Shown here piece by piece: positions 8,827 to 17,332 of a stretch of DNA of 40,602 bases. The stretch's first letter is position 1; the number at the start of each line of letters is the position of its first letter. The stretch covers positions 1-40,602 of the forward strand of contig JAQWLN010000171.1 in the NCBI GenBank assembly GCA_029247265.1, read 5' to 3'. The notes beneath the pieces were generated by a model, which saw nothing but the letters and a program-made list of their open reading frames with translations, searched no databases and had not been told where the DNA came from. The position numbers were made by a program, and so were the translations under genes. This stretch comes from Fuerstiella sp. (GTDB taxonomy: Bacteria; Planctomycetota; Planctomycetia; Planctomycetales; Planctomycetaceae).

Positions 8827-9474
8827 ATGCTGACCATGACCGATTCGGACGCGAACTACGGCTCGTCGGAGGCAGAAGCGGATTCCGATGATTCGCTGGC
8901 GTCTCAGGCTAACGATGCGCGTCTGGTCGAGCAGGCCAGGCACGGTGACACGGACGCATTCGGTGGGCTGGTTCAACGGTATGAGCGACGTGTGATCAAG
9001 GTCATTCGACGTTTCATGCCCGACCAGGAAATGGCCCTGGATCTTGCTCAGGATGCATTTCTTAAGGCGTTTGACCGCCTTGAACAGTTCGATCCGTCGC
9101 GACGGTTCGGACCATGGCTGTTTCGGATTGCAGTTAACACAACGTACGACCACCTGCGAAAAATCAAACGCAAAGGGAAATGGGCGTTGTTCAGTGAGGC
9201 GGGTGAGAATCGTGTTCCGGATCCTCAGGCACCCGACCCTCGAGGCGAAATCGATTTATCTCAGGAGGTGCGGACGGTTCTCGAAGACATACCGGAAACG
9301 TATCGCACGGTACTCGTGCTTCGCGATCTGGAAGGGTTTTCAACATCAGAAGTTGCAGCCGTTACCGAGCGCAGCGAAGCCACGATACGCTGGCGGCTGG
9401 CAGAAGCACGACGAATGTTCAAAGAGGCATGGGATCGACGGCAGAGGTGTATCGAAGAAGAGCAACTTGGATAA
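8827..9474 (+). CDS. ECF-type RNA polymerase sigma factor
   Basis: A 215-residue sigma-70 family factor with only regions 2 and 4, the ECF layout. Region 2 includes DLAQDAFLKAFDRLEQF (~75-91) and the -10 recognition helix FGPWLFRIAVNTTYDHLRK. Region 4 has the helix-turn-helix TSEVAAVTERSEATIRWRL near residues 176-194. An acidic Ser/Asp-rich N-terminal tail (~1-30) precedes region 2. It starts at ATG with AAAGG upstream. The gene 138 bp downstream encodes a zinc anti-sigma factor, so its activity is probably held in check at the membrane until an envelope signal. The signal is unknown. Confidence 0.95.
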   Translation: MLTMTDSDANYGSSEAEADSDDSLASQANDARLVEQARHGDTDAFGGLVQRYERRVIKVIRRFMPDQEMALDLAQDAFLKAFDRLEQFDPSRRFGPWLFRIAVNTTYDHLRKIKRKGKWALFSEAGENRVPDPQAPDPRGEIDLSQEVRTVLEDIPETYRTVLVLRDLEGFSTSEVAAVTERSEATIRWRLAEARRMFKEAWDRRQRCIEEEQLG

Positions 9475-9612
9475 TACGATCGCTGGCATTAAATGCTGTT
9501 GATTGTGGATAAGGGAATGAACAATGCGGCACTGGCCGCAACGGATGTGAGCTGTCGGTGGATAATGAAGAACTGCTCGCAGAGAAATCAGGAATCAGGG
9601 AGTAGCAGAACG

Positions 9613-10194
9613 ATGCAGAATCAGAGTATGAAGTGTGCAGACGCTCGACATTTAACGCATCTGGCTGTTGGCGACGATATCCAGTCGGAAGAAGAACGCC
9701 AGTTAACCGAACATCTGCACTCGTGTTCTGATTGTCGCTCGTACCATGCAGGGATGGTGGATGCGATGCACGCCATTGAGCGAGTTCGCGATGAAGATAT
9801 CAATGATATCCCGGGCGGGACCGTCTGGCCGGCGATCGCAGATCGGCTGAAGTCACGCCGGCGTGTTAACTCAGCTCCTGAACGACGCCGGTTTAATGGA
9901 GCAGTGGCAGCTCTATGTGTCTGTTCCCTGACTTTGGCAATGGTCACTGCCATTCAGAATCTGCCGACAAATGATGTGGAATCGTTGGGCAGTTATTCGC
10001 CAATTCCAGCCATGAACATCAGTTACCAGCCCGGTGCTGATTTTCAAAACCGCATTGTCCAGCAACGTGATGGTGCTCAGCCAGGCGGGCTGGTTCAGAT
10101 GTCTGACCGCAATGGTACGCGGTTTTGGGTCGATCCGACCACAAATCAGATGTACGTACCGTACGCATCGGCGTCCCAGGACCTGAGCTTCTAG
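9613..10194 (+). CDS. Membrane-anchored zinc anti-sigma factor
   Basis: A 193-residue ZAS-type anti-sigma factor, the likely partner of the upstream ECF sigma. The cytoplasmic N-terminus has the zinc motif H34-x3-C38-x2-C41 (HLHSCSDC). One membrane segment lies at ~95-115 (NGAVAALCVCSLTLAMVTAI). The outer part is ~75 residues and ends in a small conserved-looking block (NGTRFWVDPTTNQMYVPYA). I chose the ATG at 9613 because GGGAG lies 10 bases before it; an upstream frame reaching 9493 has no ribosome site. An FHA-domain gene follows and may belong to the same unit. Confidence 0.88.
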   Translation: MQNQSMKCADARHLTHLAVGDDIQSEEERQLTEHLHSCSDCRSYHAGMVDAMHAIERVRDEDINDIPGGTVWPAIADRLKSRRRVNSAPERRRFNGAVAALCVCSLTLAMVTAIQNLPTNDVESLGSYSPIPAMNISYQPGADFQNRIVQQRDGAQPGGLVQMSDRNGTRFWVDPTTNQMYVPYASASQDLSF

Positions 10195-10432
10195 CTGGAC
10201 GCACACTTCCGCGCAGCAGCAGCAGCAGTCGGGCTCAACTGGCGGATTTTGCCGGACACCGCAACGCCCCCCGAGCGGAAAACTACCCGTGTCGAACATT
10301 TGCTGTCCGAACTTGACAGAATTTTCGAATCAACCCGTAGTTGTACCCATTGCTGTGTCGATTCCAGAAGTGTGGTGCCATATCGCGCAGCAGATGGTTT
10401 GCGCGAGCAAGGTGTTCGCCAGGGAGGGCGTC

Positions 10433-11197
10433 GTGAATTTTTCAGGCCAGATCTATCCAGCTGACACGGTCGGTTACTTCCGTGTAGCATCTTCCGCTCG
10501 TCGACAGCCCGTTGAACCGGTGTCAATCGGTGAATTCCTGATTGGAAGTGCTGCGCATTGCCAGCTTCGATTTGGTGATGTCGGGATTCCCGATGTACAC
10601 ACATGTATCACAGTGCAGCACACTCAGGTCCGATTGACCTGTGAGGTCACGGAACCTGCCTTGCTGGTGAATGGAACTCCGGTCTCCGAATGTCAGTTAT
10701 TTGACGGTGACCTGCTGGAAATCGGTGGCCATCGGTTGCTGTTCCGGCTGGCCGCGGACGCCGGGCGAATTACACTCGATGAAGAAGCATTCGCGCTCGA
10801 CGAATCGTCAGCGAAACAGGCCGACACAGTCGAATCCCTGGTCGAACGACTGGAAGAGCAGACCGAACTTGTTGAGGACTTGACTCGTACACCCGATGAC
10901 GGCGTTCTGGAACTGTTACAGGCGGTGGCTGAAACACGAGTAGGGGATATTGAGTCATCCGACCAGCAAGCTGTCGCCGCAGCCGATTCTGAAAGAGACT
11001 CGGACGTCCCCCATATCGCGGGGATGCTTCAGAAACACCACGACTCCAGCCGCATTCGCCTGGAGTCGCTGACAGAAGTGCTGGATAATGTCGTCAAACA
11101 GCAGAAGTTAATCGCCGATACTCTGGCAGTCATGTCAGACCGAATCCAGGCACTGGATTCGGATTCCGGCTATCAGCACCGTCGTGCCAGCGCGTAG
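10433..11197 (+). CDS. FHA-domain protein with C-terminal coiled coil
   Basis: About 254 residues from a GTG start that has an AGGGAGGG ribosome site just upstream; the same frame is open from a GTG at 10289 (302 residues). Residues ~30-105 form a forkhead-associated fold (VSIGEFLIGSAAHCQLRFGD, later LLVNGTPV and LFDGDLLEIGGHRLLF), which normally reads phosphothreonine. The usual SRxH signature is weakly kept: the serine/histidine positions read IGSAAHC and VHTCIT, so phosphopeptide binding is uncertain. The remaining ~150 residues are acidic and Gln/Glu-rich with heptad-like leucines, probably a coiled coil. No Ser/Thr kinase is in the window. Position after the sigma/anti-sigma pair suggests a signalling role, which is inference. 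Confidence 0.82.
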   Translation: MNFSGQIYPADTVGYFRVASSARRQPVEPVSIGEFLIGSAAHCQLRFGDVGIPDVHTCITVQHTQVRLTCEVTEPALLVNGTPVSECQLFDGDLLEIGGHRLLFRLAADAGRITLDEEAFALDESSAKQADTVESLVERLEEQTELVEDLTRTPDDGVLELLQAVAETRVGDIESSDQQAVAAADSERDSDVPHIAGMLQKHHDSSRIRLESLTEVLDNVVKQQKLIADTLAVMSDRIQALDSDSGYQHRRASA

Positions 11198-11211
11198 CCG
11201 CACCCGAGCCA

Positions 11212-11243
11212 GTCCAGGGACGTCAGTCCGCAGGACCCTGGAC
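11212..11243 (+). terminator. Hairpin after FHA gene
   Basis: GTCCAGGG (11212-11219) pairs perfectly with CCCTGGAC (11236-11243), with an inner GTCC/GGAC pairing also possible. It starts 15 bases after the FHA stop codon. No T tract follows directly, so this is a candidate transcript end only. Confidence 0.45.
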
Positions 11244-11507
11244 GCAACGGATCTCTCGGGCCACTGAACGAGACATATGCCCGGTGAATTGCGCGCCACG
11301 GCTTCTCTTTTTTTGTTGCGTTGGCCAGGTCGCCACAGAAGAATGGAGTCGGCAGCGAGGCTGGAGCCTGCGTGCCGCAACCTGGGTTCGCAGGCAACAC
11401 TTGACCGTTGCGGCAGACGTCTCGATCTGCCGGGATCGATCCCCGTTCGGGCGACAGCTCGTGGCACAACCTCGTTTGATTCACTGCCATCGTCGGGCAC
11501 TCAGATC

Positions 11508-12089
11508 ATGAACACAATATTCGGCGGGCTGAAAACGGCTGGCCGCGTGCTGGTCAATTTATGGCTGGCGTTTCATGTCTTCGCGATATTTATTTCGCCC
11601 GCGGGCATGCCCCCCGCGTCGCCACTACTGGTTGACGCGTCACGTGTGGCCCTGCCCTACAACCAATTGTTGTTCCTTAATCACGGCTATCATTTCTTTG
11701 CTCCGGATCCCGGAGCCAGCACCCTGATTTCGTGGGCCATAGACCGCCCAGGTGACACGGCATTGAAAGGACGCTTTCCCGATCCGGAAATCCAACCACG
11801 CCTGCTTTATCATCGCTACTTTATGCTGGCGGAGAACATCGGCGCGTTCCCCCCCGAAACCCAGGGTCCTGTTTTTGAAGCATACGCGAGGCACTTTGCT
11901 CTCCGACATGATTCCCGGACGGTTCGGCTGTCAAGGCTCCTTCACAGCCCTTCCTCCATCTCCAGAATTCAGGCGGGCGGAAAGTTATCTGATTTTGAGA
12001 CGTTCTTCGAAGAACCTGTCGGCTTCTATGACTTTCGCACGGGCAGCGAAGAAACCACAGCGACAGCAACCTCTTTCACCGACTTCTGA
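11508..12089 (+). CDS. Conserved-type membrane-anchored protein next to HTTM gene
   Basis: A 193-residue protein with one N-terminal membrane segment (~10-30, VLVNLWLAFHVFAIFISPAG). A short extracytoplasmic domain follows, including YNQLLFLNHGYHFFAPDPG (~46-64), FPDPEIQPRLLYHRYFMLAE and a long helical tail. I know no family name. It ends 46 bp before an HTTM-domain gene on the same strand. Short proteins with an N-terminal segment followed by an aromatic 'FFAPDPG' block are typical companions of HTTM proteins, so a two-protein membrane complex is a fair inference. The frame is open from 11277, but the upstream part is Arg-rich and shows no start signal, so I used the ATG at 11508. Confidence 0.72.
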   Translation: MNTIFGGLKTAGRVLVNLWLAFHVFAIFISPAGMPPASPLLVDASRVALPYNQLLFLNHGYHFFAPDPGASTLISWAIDRPGDTALKGRFPDPEIQPRLLYHRYFMLAENIGAFPPETQGPVFEAYARHFALRHDSRTVRLSRLLHSPSSISRIQAGGKLSDFETFFEEPVGFYDFRTGSEETTATATSFTDF

Positions 12090-12135
12090 TTGAACAACAA
12101 CGGAGACCTGAGTTACCAGGAGTCTCAGATATCCC

Positions 12136-13227
12136 ATGAGTACGGTACCGACCAACACGCCTCTGCGACGATGCTTTGACACGGCACGTAGTGCCGCTGC
12201 GCAGTGGAGAACGTTCTGGTTCGATCCTGTCGATCCATTTACGCTGGGCATAATTCGAGCTCTGACAGGATCGATGCTGGTGTACAACCTGCTGGTCTGG
12301 GGCCTGGACCTGAATGCATTTTTTGCCAGCGATGGGCTTCAGCCGCTGGCAACGGTAACACAGTTTCACCAAAACGATCTGGTTTTTTCGTTTCTCTATT
12401 TCGTGACTGACGAATGGCTGCTTGTCGTTCACTGGAGTTGTGTCATCGTCGCTCTGATGTTCTGCCTGGGTCTCGCCACACGGCTGACATCTGTCCTCGC
12501 ATTCCTGATCACCATTTCGTACTCCCAGCGAGTGCCCATCGCCAACTTCGGGCTCGACCAGATCCTGGGGATGTTGTGTCTGTATCTGGCGATTGGCCCT
12601 TCCGGAGCCGCTCTTTCCATCGACCAGCTTATTCGTGACCGCTGGAGGAAATCAAAAGGCCTCAGTAGTGGGATCCGGAAACTGACGTCTGCCAGGACCG
12701 CACTGCGTTTAATCCAGATTCACATGTGCGTCATCTATTTCTGGGCGGGATTCGCCAAGTTAAAGGGTGACACGTGGTGGACGGGAGAAGCCATGTGGCA
12801 GGTGATCGCGAATCAGGAGTATCAGACGGTGGACCTGACGTGGATGGCCTGGGTGCCGTGGCTACCTTACCTGATTGCTCATATCACCGTCGTTTGGGAA
12901 GTGTTTTTCTGCATTCTTGTCTGGAACCATCGTTGGCGCCCCCTGATGCTTGCTGTCGGCACAGGCATGCACCTGGGTATCGGCGCATTCCTGGGCATGT
13001 GGACCTTCGGACTCATCATGACATATGGCTACTTTGCTTTCGGCAGCCCGGAGTGGTGGCGAAAGCGACTGACTCTGTCAGATCCCCTCGCTCACGAAAA
13101 CAACAATGAGGGGCGAGTACCGATTTCCGAACGAAACACGACGACTCATGCAATGCACACTCTGAATGAATGGAACGAAGTCGCAAACGAATTGGAATGC
13201 CCAATTCGGCAGACGCATTCAGAGTGA
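12136..13227 (+). CDS. HTTM-domain integral membrane protein
   Basis: A 363-residue polytopic protein of the HTTM ('horizontally transferred transmembrane') family, distant relatives of vitamin-K-dependent gamma-carboxylases. The N-terminal FDPVDPFTLGIIRALTGSMLVYNL leads into several membrane helices (~30-55, 88-110, 112-135, 185-205, 245-300). The family's RLIQIHMCVIYFWAGFAKLKGDTWWTGEAMW block, with its W/K/G motif, sits at ~195-225. The enzymatic activity of bacterial HTTM proteins is unproven. An AGGAG site lies upstream of the ATG. The last ~23 codons fall inside a nested inverted repeat (13158-13226), so this soluble tail may be an add-on. Confidence 0.88.
   Translation: MSTVPTNTPLRRCFDTARSAAAQWRTFWFDPVDPFTLGIIRALTGSMLVYNLLVWGLDLNAFFASDGLQPLATVTQFHQNDLVFSFLYFVTDEWLLVVHWSCVIVALMFCLGLATRLTSVLAFLITISYSQRVPIANFGLDQILGMLCLYLAIGPSGAALSIDQLIRDRWRKSKGLSSGIRKLTSARTALRLIQIHMCVIYFWAGFAKLKGDTWWTGEAMWQVIANQEYQTVDLTWMAWVPWLPYLIAHITVVWEVFFCILVWNHRWRPLMLAVGTGMHLGIGAFLGMWTFGLIMTYGYFAFGSPEWWRKRLTLSDPLAHENNNEGRVPISERNTTTHAMHTLNEWNEVANELECPIRQTHSE
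13158..13226. repeat. Nested inverted repeat across the HTTM stop codon
   Basis: Outer arms CACTCTGAATG (13158-13168) and CATTCAGAGTG (13216-13226) are perfect 11-bp inverted copies. Inside them CGAATTGG (13188-13195) pairs with CCAATTCG (13201-13208) around a 5-nt loop. The structure ends within the TGA stop. It could be a transcript terminator or the scar of a small palindromic element. Confidence 0.6.
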
Positions 13228-13403
13228 CATCACAGTCGCGGACAGTTTCACTGAATCAGAAGCGTGACACGAATTCGGCATGGCCACCGGTACCACCGCA
13301 GTATCCTTCATCCCTGACCGCTTGATCCGACAGCACAAGCGCATACAAACCGAGACGGAAAGGGACAGTCCTGAAAGGCCCTGACCTTCACGCGCCGACG
13401 CCC

Positions 13404-13754
13404 CTACTTCTTCTTGCGCTTGGATGGAGTCTTCAGTTCCAGAGTCGACCCCAAACGCTCTGCCAATGCCGTAACAATCTTGATTGACACAGGATGCCCG
13501 CGGTCTTCGAACTTGATGATCGTGGCGGGAGCAACGTTAAGCTCTTTGGCGAGCTTGCCGATCGAGTGCCCCTTTGCCTCGCGCAGGGCCTTCATTGCCT
13601 TCGCGATATCCTGAACGGCGTTGTCATTCTCCAAACGCCTGCGACCAACGCGAGACCAATTAACGCCTGTCTCCGTACGAGACCGCCCGCCAACTTTGCC
13701 TGGCCGTTGGGGTTCCGCCTTCTTGCCTCTTTGTGAGACCGCTTTTTTCTTCAC
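13404..13754 (-). CDS. XRE-family helix-turn-helix regulator
   Basis: A 116-residue DNA-binding protein. The N-terminal ~35 residues are strongly basic. Residues ~50-103 form a Cro/C1-type helix-turn-helix: AMKALREAKGHSIGKLAKEL, then NVAPATIIKFEDRG, then a VSIKIVTALAERLG helix. The tail is Lys-rich (KRKKK). It starts at GTG with GAGG 8 bases upstream. It lies 103 bp downstream of the acyltransferase-like gene on the same strand, and a 6-6-6 palindrome sits in that gap. Antitoxin-like regulators have this size, but no toxin gene is adjacent, so a plain transcription regulator is the safer call. Confidence 0.88.
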   Translation of the reverse strand: MKKKAVSQRGKKAEPQRPGKVGGRSRTETGVNWSRVGRRRLENDNAVQDIAKAMKALREAKGHSIGKLAKELNVAPATIIKFEDRGHPVSIKIVTALAERLGSTLELKTPSKRKKK

Positions 13755-13796
13755 TGATCTAACCTCGATTCCTGTGCCGTACGTTGAAAGCTAAAT

Positions 13797-13814
13797 CAAT
13801 CGCTTTGACGATTG
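13797..13814. promoter_or_regulatory. Palindrome upstream of the XRE gene
   Basis: CAATCG-N6-CGATTG, a perfect inverted repeat 43 bases before the XRE start codon on the minus strand. A TTGACA box (13839-13844, minus strand) lies just upstream and could be a -35 element, though no good -10 is visible at 17 bp. Autoregulation by the XRE protein is inference. Confidence 0.42.
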
Positions 13815-13857
13815 CGGATTCCAGCGTAATAGCAAGGATGTCAATATCAGTGGTGTT

Positions 13858-14637
13858 CTACGCTAAGCGGTCCATGTTCACATGTACCGAAGAGAGTTTC
13901 AATAGTTCGGAGCATACAGTTTCCAACAATACGCATTCCAGGTTCTGCAAAATATGAGCTACGAGTGAACCATCCATCACCCTGTGGTCATACGCAATAG
14001 TCACCTTACATTCGTACCGATCATTCATGACACCATATGTCAGGCAGCCAGTATGAATGGACGGAGGAACAGGTATCTCTACGCCTTTGCCTGCTAGGGT
14101 GGACAGAAAAAACGTTCCCAATCGCTTTGCCCTCTTCGACTTGGCGACGTTGACGTTCCATCCCCAGAACAGTCTCCGCAATGCAGTTGGCAGACTGGCA
14201 AGTCGTAGCTCACGATGGAACAGATCGGCCACAGGCCCTTTCGCATAATGATCAATGACTGCCTGGATCTCCGTCAATGGTGTATCTTCGGGGGCAGGAA
14301 TTCGCGCCCAGAACAGCCACGGTTCTCCCTTAAACTCCCGATGAATGGTCAGGATGCCGACGCTTTGTGGATGCTGGTACAGATGAGCCCATGGCCAGCG
14401 GTACCAGGTCTGCCGAAGTTCCGGAATTTCGGCGGCAACAATCGCATAGGCTTTCAGAAAAATCGCCGGCCATGATACTCGCACGGGGCTGGCGGAGCGT
14501 GCTTCAGCGACTGCACGTAGATTGCAGAATCGGTCGTGTCCACAGAGTGGAACCGATCGATGAAAATGCAGAAGGTCCCATGTCAGCCTGCGGCTGCGCG
14601 GAATTCCAAAAACTTTTCCGTCTCGGTTCGCACTCAC
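13858..14637 (-). CDS. Lipoyl-less 2-oxoacid dehydrogenase E2-type acyltransferase
   Basis: A 259-residue protein with the fold signature of the catalytic domain of dihydrolipoamide acyltransferases (chloramphenicol-acetyltransferase-like). The catalytic motif is intact: DHRVMDG at 217-223, with H218 and D222. Earlier conserved parts are PAIFLKAYAIVAAEIPELRQTWYR (~57-80) and SVGILTIHREFKGEPWLFWARI. It has no lipoyl or peripheral-subunit-binding domain, so it is not a normal pyruvate dehydrogenase E2; a stand-alone acyltransferase acting on CoA thioesters is the likely role. The start is GTG with an AGGAG/AGGG site. It lies upstream of the XRE regulator on the same strand. Substrate unknown. 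Confidence 0.8.
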   Translation of the reverse strand: MSANRDGKVFGIPRSRRLTWDLLHFHRSVPLCGHDRFCNLRAVAEARSASPVRVSWPAIFLKAYAIVAAEIPELRQTWYRWPWAHLYQHPQSVGILTIHREFKGEPWLFWARIPAPEDTPLTEIQAVIDHYAKGPVADLFHRELRLASLPTALRRLFWGWNVNVAKSKRAKRLGTFFLSTLAGKGVEIPVPPSIHTGCLTYGVMNDRYECKVTIAYDHRVMDGSLVAHILQNLECVLLETVCSELLKLSSVHVNMDRLA

Positions 14638-14705
14638 TTTCCCTGCTCCTGTACGTCCCTGTCGCGACTTACGTAAAACTCATCCTGCTGAGCCGCCTGC
14701 CTGTC

Positions 14706-15623
14706 CTACTTCACGTCACAGACCATGGCCGAGTGCCGCAGCGACTGAACAGGGTCGTCCCAGGTCGGGATGAACTCCTGCGCCACGAACAGGTCGTAGC
14801 CTGTCTCCAGAATGGCTCGCATCACCGCCGGGTAGTTCATCTCCTGGTTCTGATCCAATTCGCAGCGTCCCGGGTTACCAGCCGTGTGGTAGTGCCCGAT
14901 GTACGGATGATAGTTGCGAATTCTTCGAATCACATCGCCATTCATCACCTGCACGTGATAGACGTCGAACAGCAGTTTGAACCTGGCGGAATCCATCCGT
15001 TTGACAAGGTCCACGCAGCGATCCACATCGTCACCAAAATAGCCCGGATGACCTTTCATCGGATGAGAGTCATCTCGCGAATTCAGGTGCTCCAGCACCA
15101 GTGTGATCTGTTTTTCTTCCGCATAGCCAAGTACTTTCTTCCAGCACTCCAGACAGTTTTTTTCTGCAGTCTGATCATTGATTCCAGGCAGCGACATTCC
15201 CGTGAATGTAATCACGCTGGGAGCACCAAATTCAACAGCTTTATCGATCGACGACTTCAACTTGCTGATGCACTCTTCGTGGTTTTCCGGATCAACCGGC
15301 CCCTTCGCGAAACTGTGACTGCCGACCAGTGAAATTTTCAGCCCCTGTTTACGTGCCTCAGAGTAAAACTCAGGACTAATGCCCTCAATCGCTTCCAGAC
15401 CAATATCGGTGCAGTGACGAATCAGCTCCGGCACCGGCATCGGTTTGAAGCACCATCCCATCACCGATTGATGGATCTTCTTATTTTGAATTGTGAAGTC
15501 GTCGGGGACAATTTTGCGATTTATCTGAGCTGCATTGGCCGCGGGTAAAGAACAGGCCGTTGACGCCGCAGCGGCAGCACCACCCAGAAGTGCACGTCGC
15601 GAAAATGATGTTGGAGAATTCAT
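14706..15623 (-). CDS. Tat-exported sugar isomerase/epimerase-like TIM-barrel protein
   Basis: A 305-residue protein starting with a twin-arginine signal (SRRALLGG, then AAAAASTACSLPAANA), so exported folded. The mature part is an AP-endonuclease-2-type TIM barrel like hydroxypyruvate isomerase (Hyi) and sugar phosphate isomerase/epimerases. Metal-site residues are recognisable: the Glu in TLVLEHLNSRDD, the Asp and His in LLFDVYHVQ, the His in YIGHYHTAGNPGR, and the Glu in LFVAQEF. An AGAGGT ribosome site precedes the ATG. Planctomycetes have many Tat-exported members of unknown substrate. The substrate here is unknown. Confidence 0.9.
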   Translation of the reverse strand: MNSPTSFSRRALLGGAAAAASTACSLPAANAAQINRKIVPDDFTIQNKKIHQSVMGWCFKPMPVPELIRHCTDIGLEAIEGISPEFYSEARKQGLKISLVGSHSFAKGPVDPENHEECISKLKSSIDKAVEFGAPSVITFTGMSLPGINDQTAEKNCLECWKKVLGYAEEKQITLVLEHLNSRDDSHPMKGHPGYFGDDVDRCVDLVKRMDSARFKLLFDVYHVQVMNGDVIRRIRNYHPYIGHYHTAGNPGRCELDQNQEMNYPAVMRAILETGYDLFVAQEFIPTWDDPVQSLRHSAMVCDVK

Positions 15624-15914
15624 TAAGACCTCTCAGAGTGTAAATCCGGCGCTGCGATGAGTTGTTCAGGGAAGCCGCTGTGGCGGCAGGATGCATGCGT
15701 GAAGTATACGAGCCGCGAGATTCTGTGTCAGTGGGAGAACACAAAAGGCGTCGACAAAACACAGCGGAAAAATCTGCGGCAGTAGTGCCTGCAGCCTGCG
15801 TATCGTCAAAAACATGCAATAAAAGGTCGTCTGCACCACATGCAACGTTGCCGTGCGTGAACAGGCAGGCGAGGCTGTGTTCAGCCCGTGACCCACCCTG
15901 AACGTCAGCCCGCA

Positions 15915-17180
15915 TCACTTTGCACCGATGCAGTACAGATACTGGTTTGTGCGGAACAGCAGCTGGTCGCCGATTACGGCAGGAGTCGCATTGAAACTGC
16001 TGTCGTCGCCGTCGATGACGTTGTGTGCCAGCTCATTGTATTCGGGGCCCAGGGCAACGGCAAACACGCCGTTATCACGAGTTGTCAGGTACATCCGATT
16101 TCCGGCCAGCAATGTTGATGCGTAGACCCGATCGGACGTACTGACACGTTCGCGATAAACACTCTCGCCAGTCGCGGCGTTCGTGCAATTGGCAATGCCG
16201 CGATCGCTGATCCAGTACAGGTGACCTTCGTGGTAGACAGGTGACGTGACATTGGCACCGATATTCGTTTCCCAGATTCTGTGTGATTCGGTGATGTCTC
16301 CCGTGCCGCCCAGGCGAATCGCCATCGACTGATTCTTGCGTCCGCCCAGCACGTATGCGATCCCATCGTTCACCACAACGCACGGCACAACGTAATCCTG
16401 CACGCCCTCACAGTTCCACAACTCGCTGCCCGTGTTGGGATCAAATCCACGCACGTGCTCTTTGTAGCTGACAATCAGTTCGTCACGCCCATCCCCTGAC
16501 GGGGCCACGATCGGAGTTGTCCAGCTGGCCTCGACGTTTTCGATTCGCCAGACTTCTTTGCCGGATGCTCTGTTGAATGCAAACACAGTCTTTGCTTCGA
16601 TGCTGGCATTGATGATGACCAGATCGCGGTACAGGATTGGAGAGGCGGCCGATCCGAAACCTTTGGTGCCATCACCGGTTTGCGCCTGCCACAACAGGTC
16701 GCCTTCGTGGTCGTAAGCGACCAGCCCCGAAACTCCAAAATAGGCGTAAACGCCACGTTCGTCGCAGACAGCTGTTCCAGTTGCGTATCCGTGGTCGGCA
16801 ACTCGCCGAGTGGCCTCTTGTTCTGCTTCAGCAGCTTTGGTGAACTTGTCCCACAGCAGTTTGCCGCCATCGAGGTCGTAGCACAGCACATGTTGCTTCA
16901 GGTCTTCTCGATTCCCGGGATCATCCGGGTTCAGGCCGTATCCGGTGAACGACGTCAGATAAATGCGACCGGAAAAAACAGACGGACTGGAAGCTCCATT
17001 GCCCGGAATCTCAACCTTCCACGCCATGTTCTCGGTGACACTCCACGTCAGTGGCACTCTGGCCGCCGGCGCAGACGCATTGCCGTCGGCGCCTCTGAAT
17101 CGAGGCCAGTCTGCGGCTTCAGAATACCCGACGGATATGAGCAGGACGAAAGCAGAAAGAACGATGGAAGATTTCGACAT
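15915..17180 (-). CDS. Secreted PQQ-like beta-propeller protein
   Basis: A 421-residue exported protein. It has a signal peptide (MSKSSIVLSAFVLLISVGYSEA), followed at once by the DWPRFRGADGNASAP opening typical of planctomycete propellers. Repeated blade motifs then follow: LCYDLDGGKLLWDK, LVAYDHEGDLLWQAQ, VFAFNRASGKEVWRIE and RGFDPNTGSELWNCE. These are the W-motifs of PQQ/quinoprotein-type propellers. No dehydrogenase catalytic residues or cytochrome domain are seen, so binding or structural use is likely rather than alcohol oxidation. GGAG precedes the start codon. The gene is transcribed toward the TIM-barrel gene, about 290 bp away. Confidence 0.9.
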   Translation of the reverse strand: MSKSSIVLSAFVLLISVGYSEAADWPRFRGADGNASAPAARVPLTWSVTENMAWKVEIPGNGASSPSVFSGRIYLTSFTGYGLNPDDPGNREDLKQHVLCYDLDGGKLLWDKFTKAAEAEQEATRRVADHGYATGTAVCDERGVYAYFGVSGLVAYDHEGDLLWQAQTGDGTKGFGSAASPILYRDLVIINASIEAKTVFAFNRASGKEVWRIENVEASWTTPIVAPSGDGRDELIVSYKEHVRGFDPNTGSELWNCEGVQDYVVPCVVVNDGIAYVLGGRKNQSMAIRLGGTGDITESHRIWETNIGANVTSPVYHEGHLYWISDRGIANCTNAATGESVYRERVSTSDRVYASTLLAGNRMYLTTRDNGVFAVALGPEYNELAHNVIDGDDSSFNATPAVIGDQLLFRTNQYLYCIGAK

Positions 17181-17332
17181 GAAGTGAACTCCGGAAGGAA
17201 CGATCTGGCAACTGGATCAGTTATACAAATCCTGATTGTTCCGAGCCACTCTTGAATACTCAAATGCCGGCGGGGTCACTAAAGTGTTCGATCCAGCTTG
17301 TCCTGTTGAATCTGTAACGTGGAGCCACAATC

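Noticed and set aside
14367..15332. Plus-strand 321-codon open frame
   Set aside because: It is antisense to both the acyltransferase and the TIM-barrel gene, which have firm motifs; its own product matches nothing.
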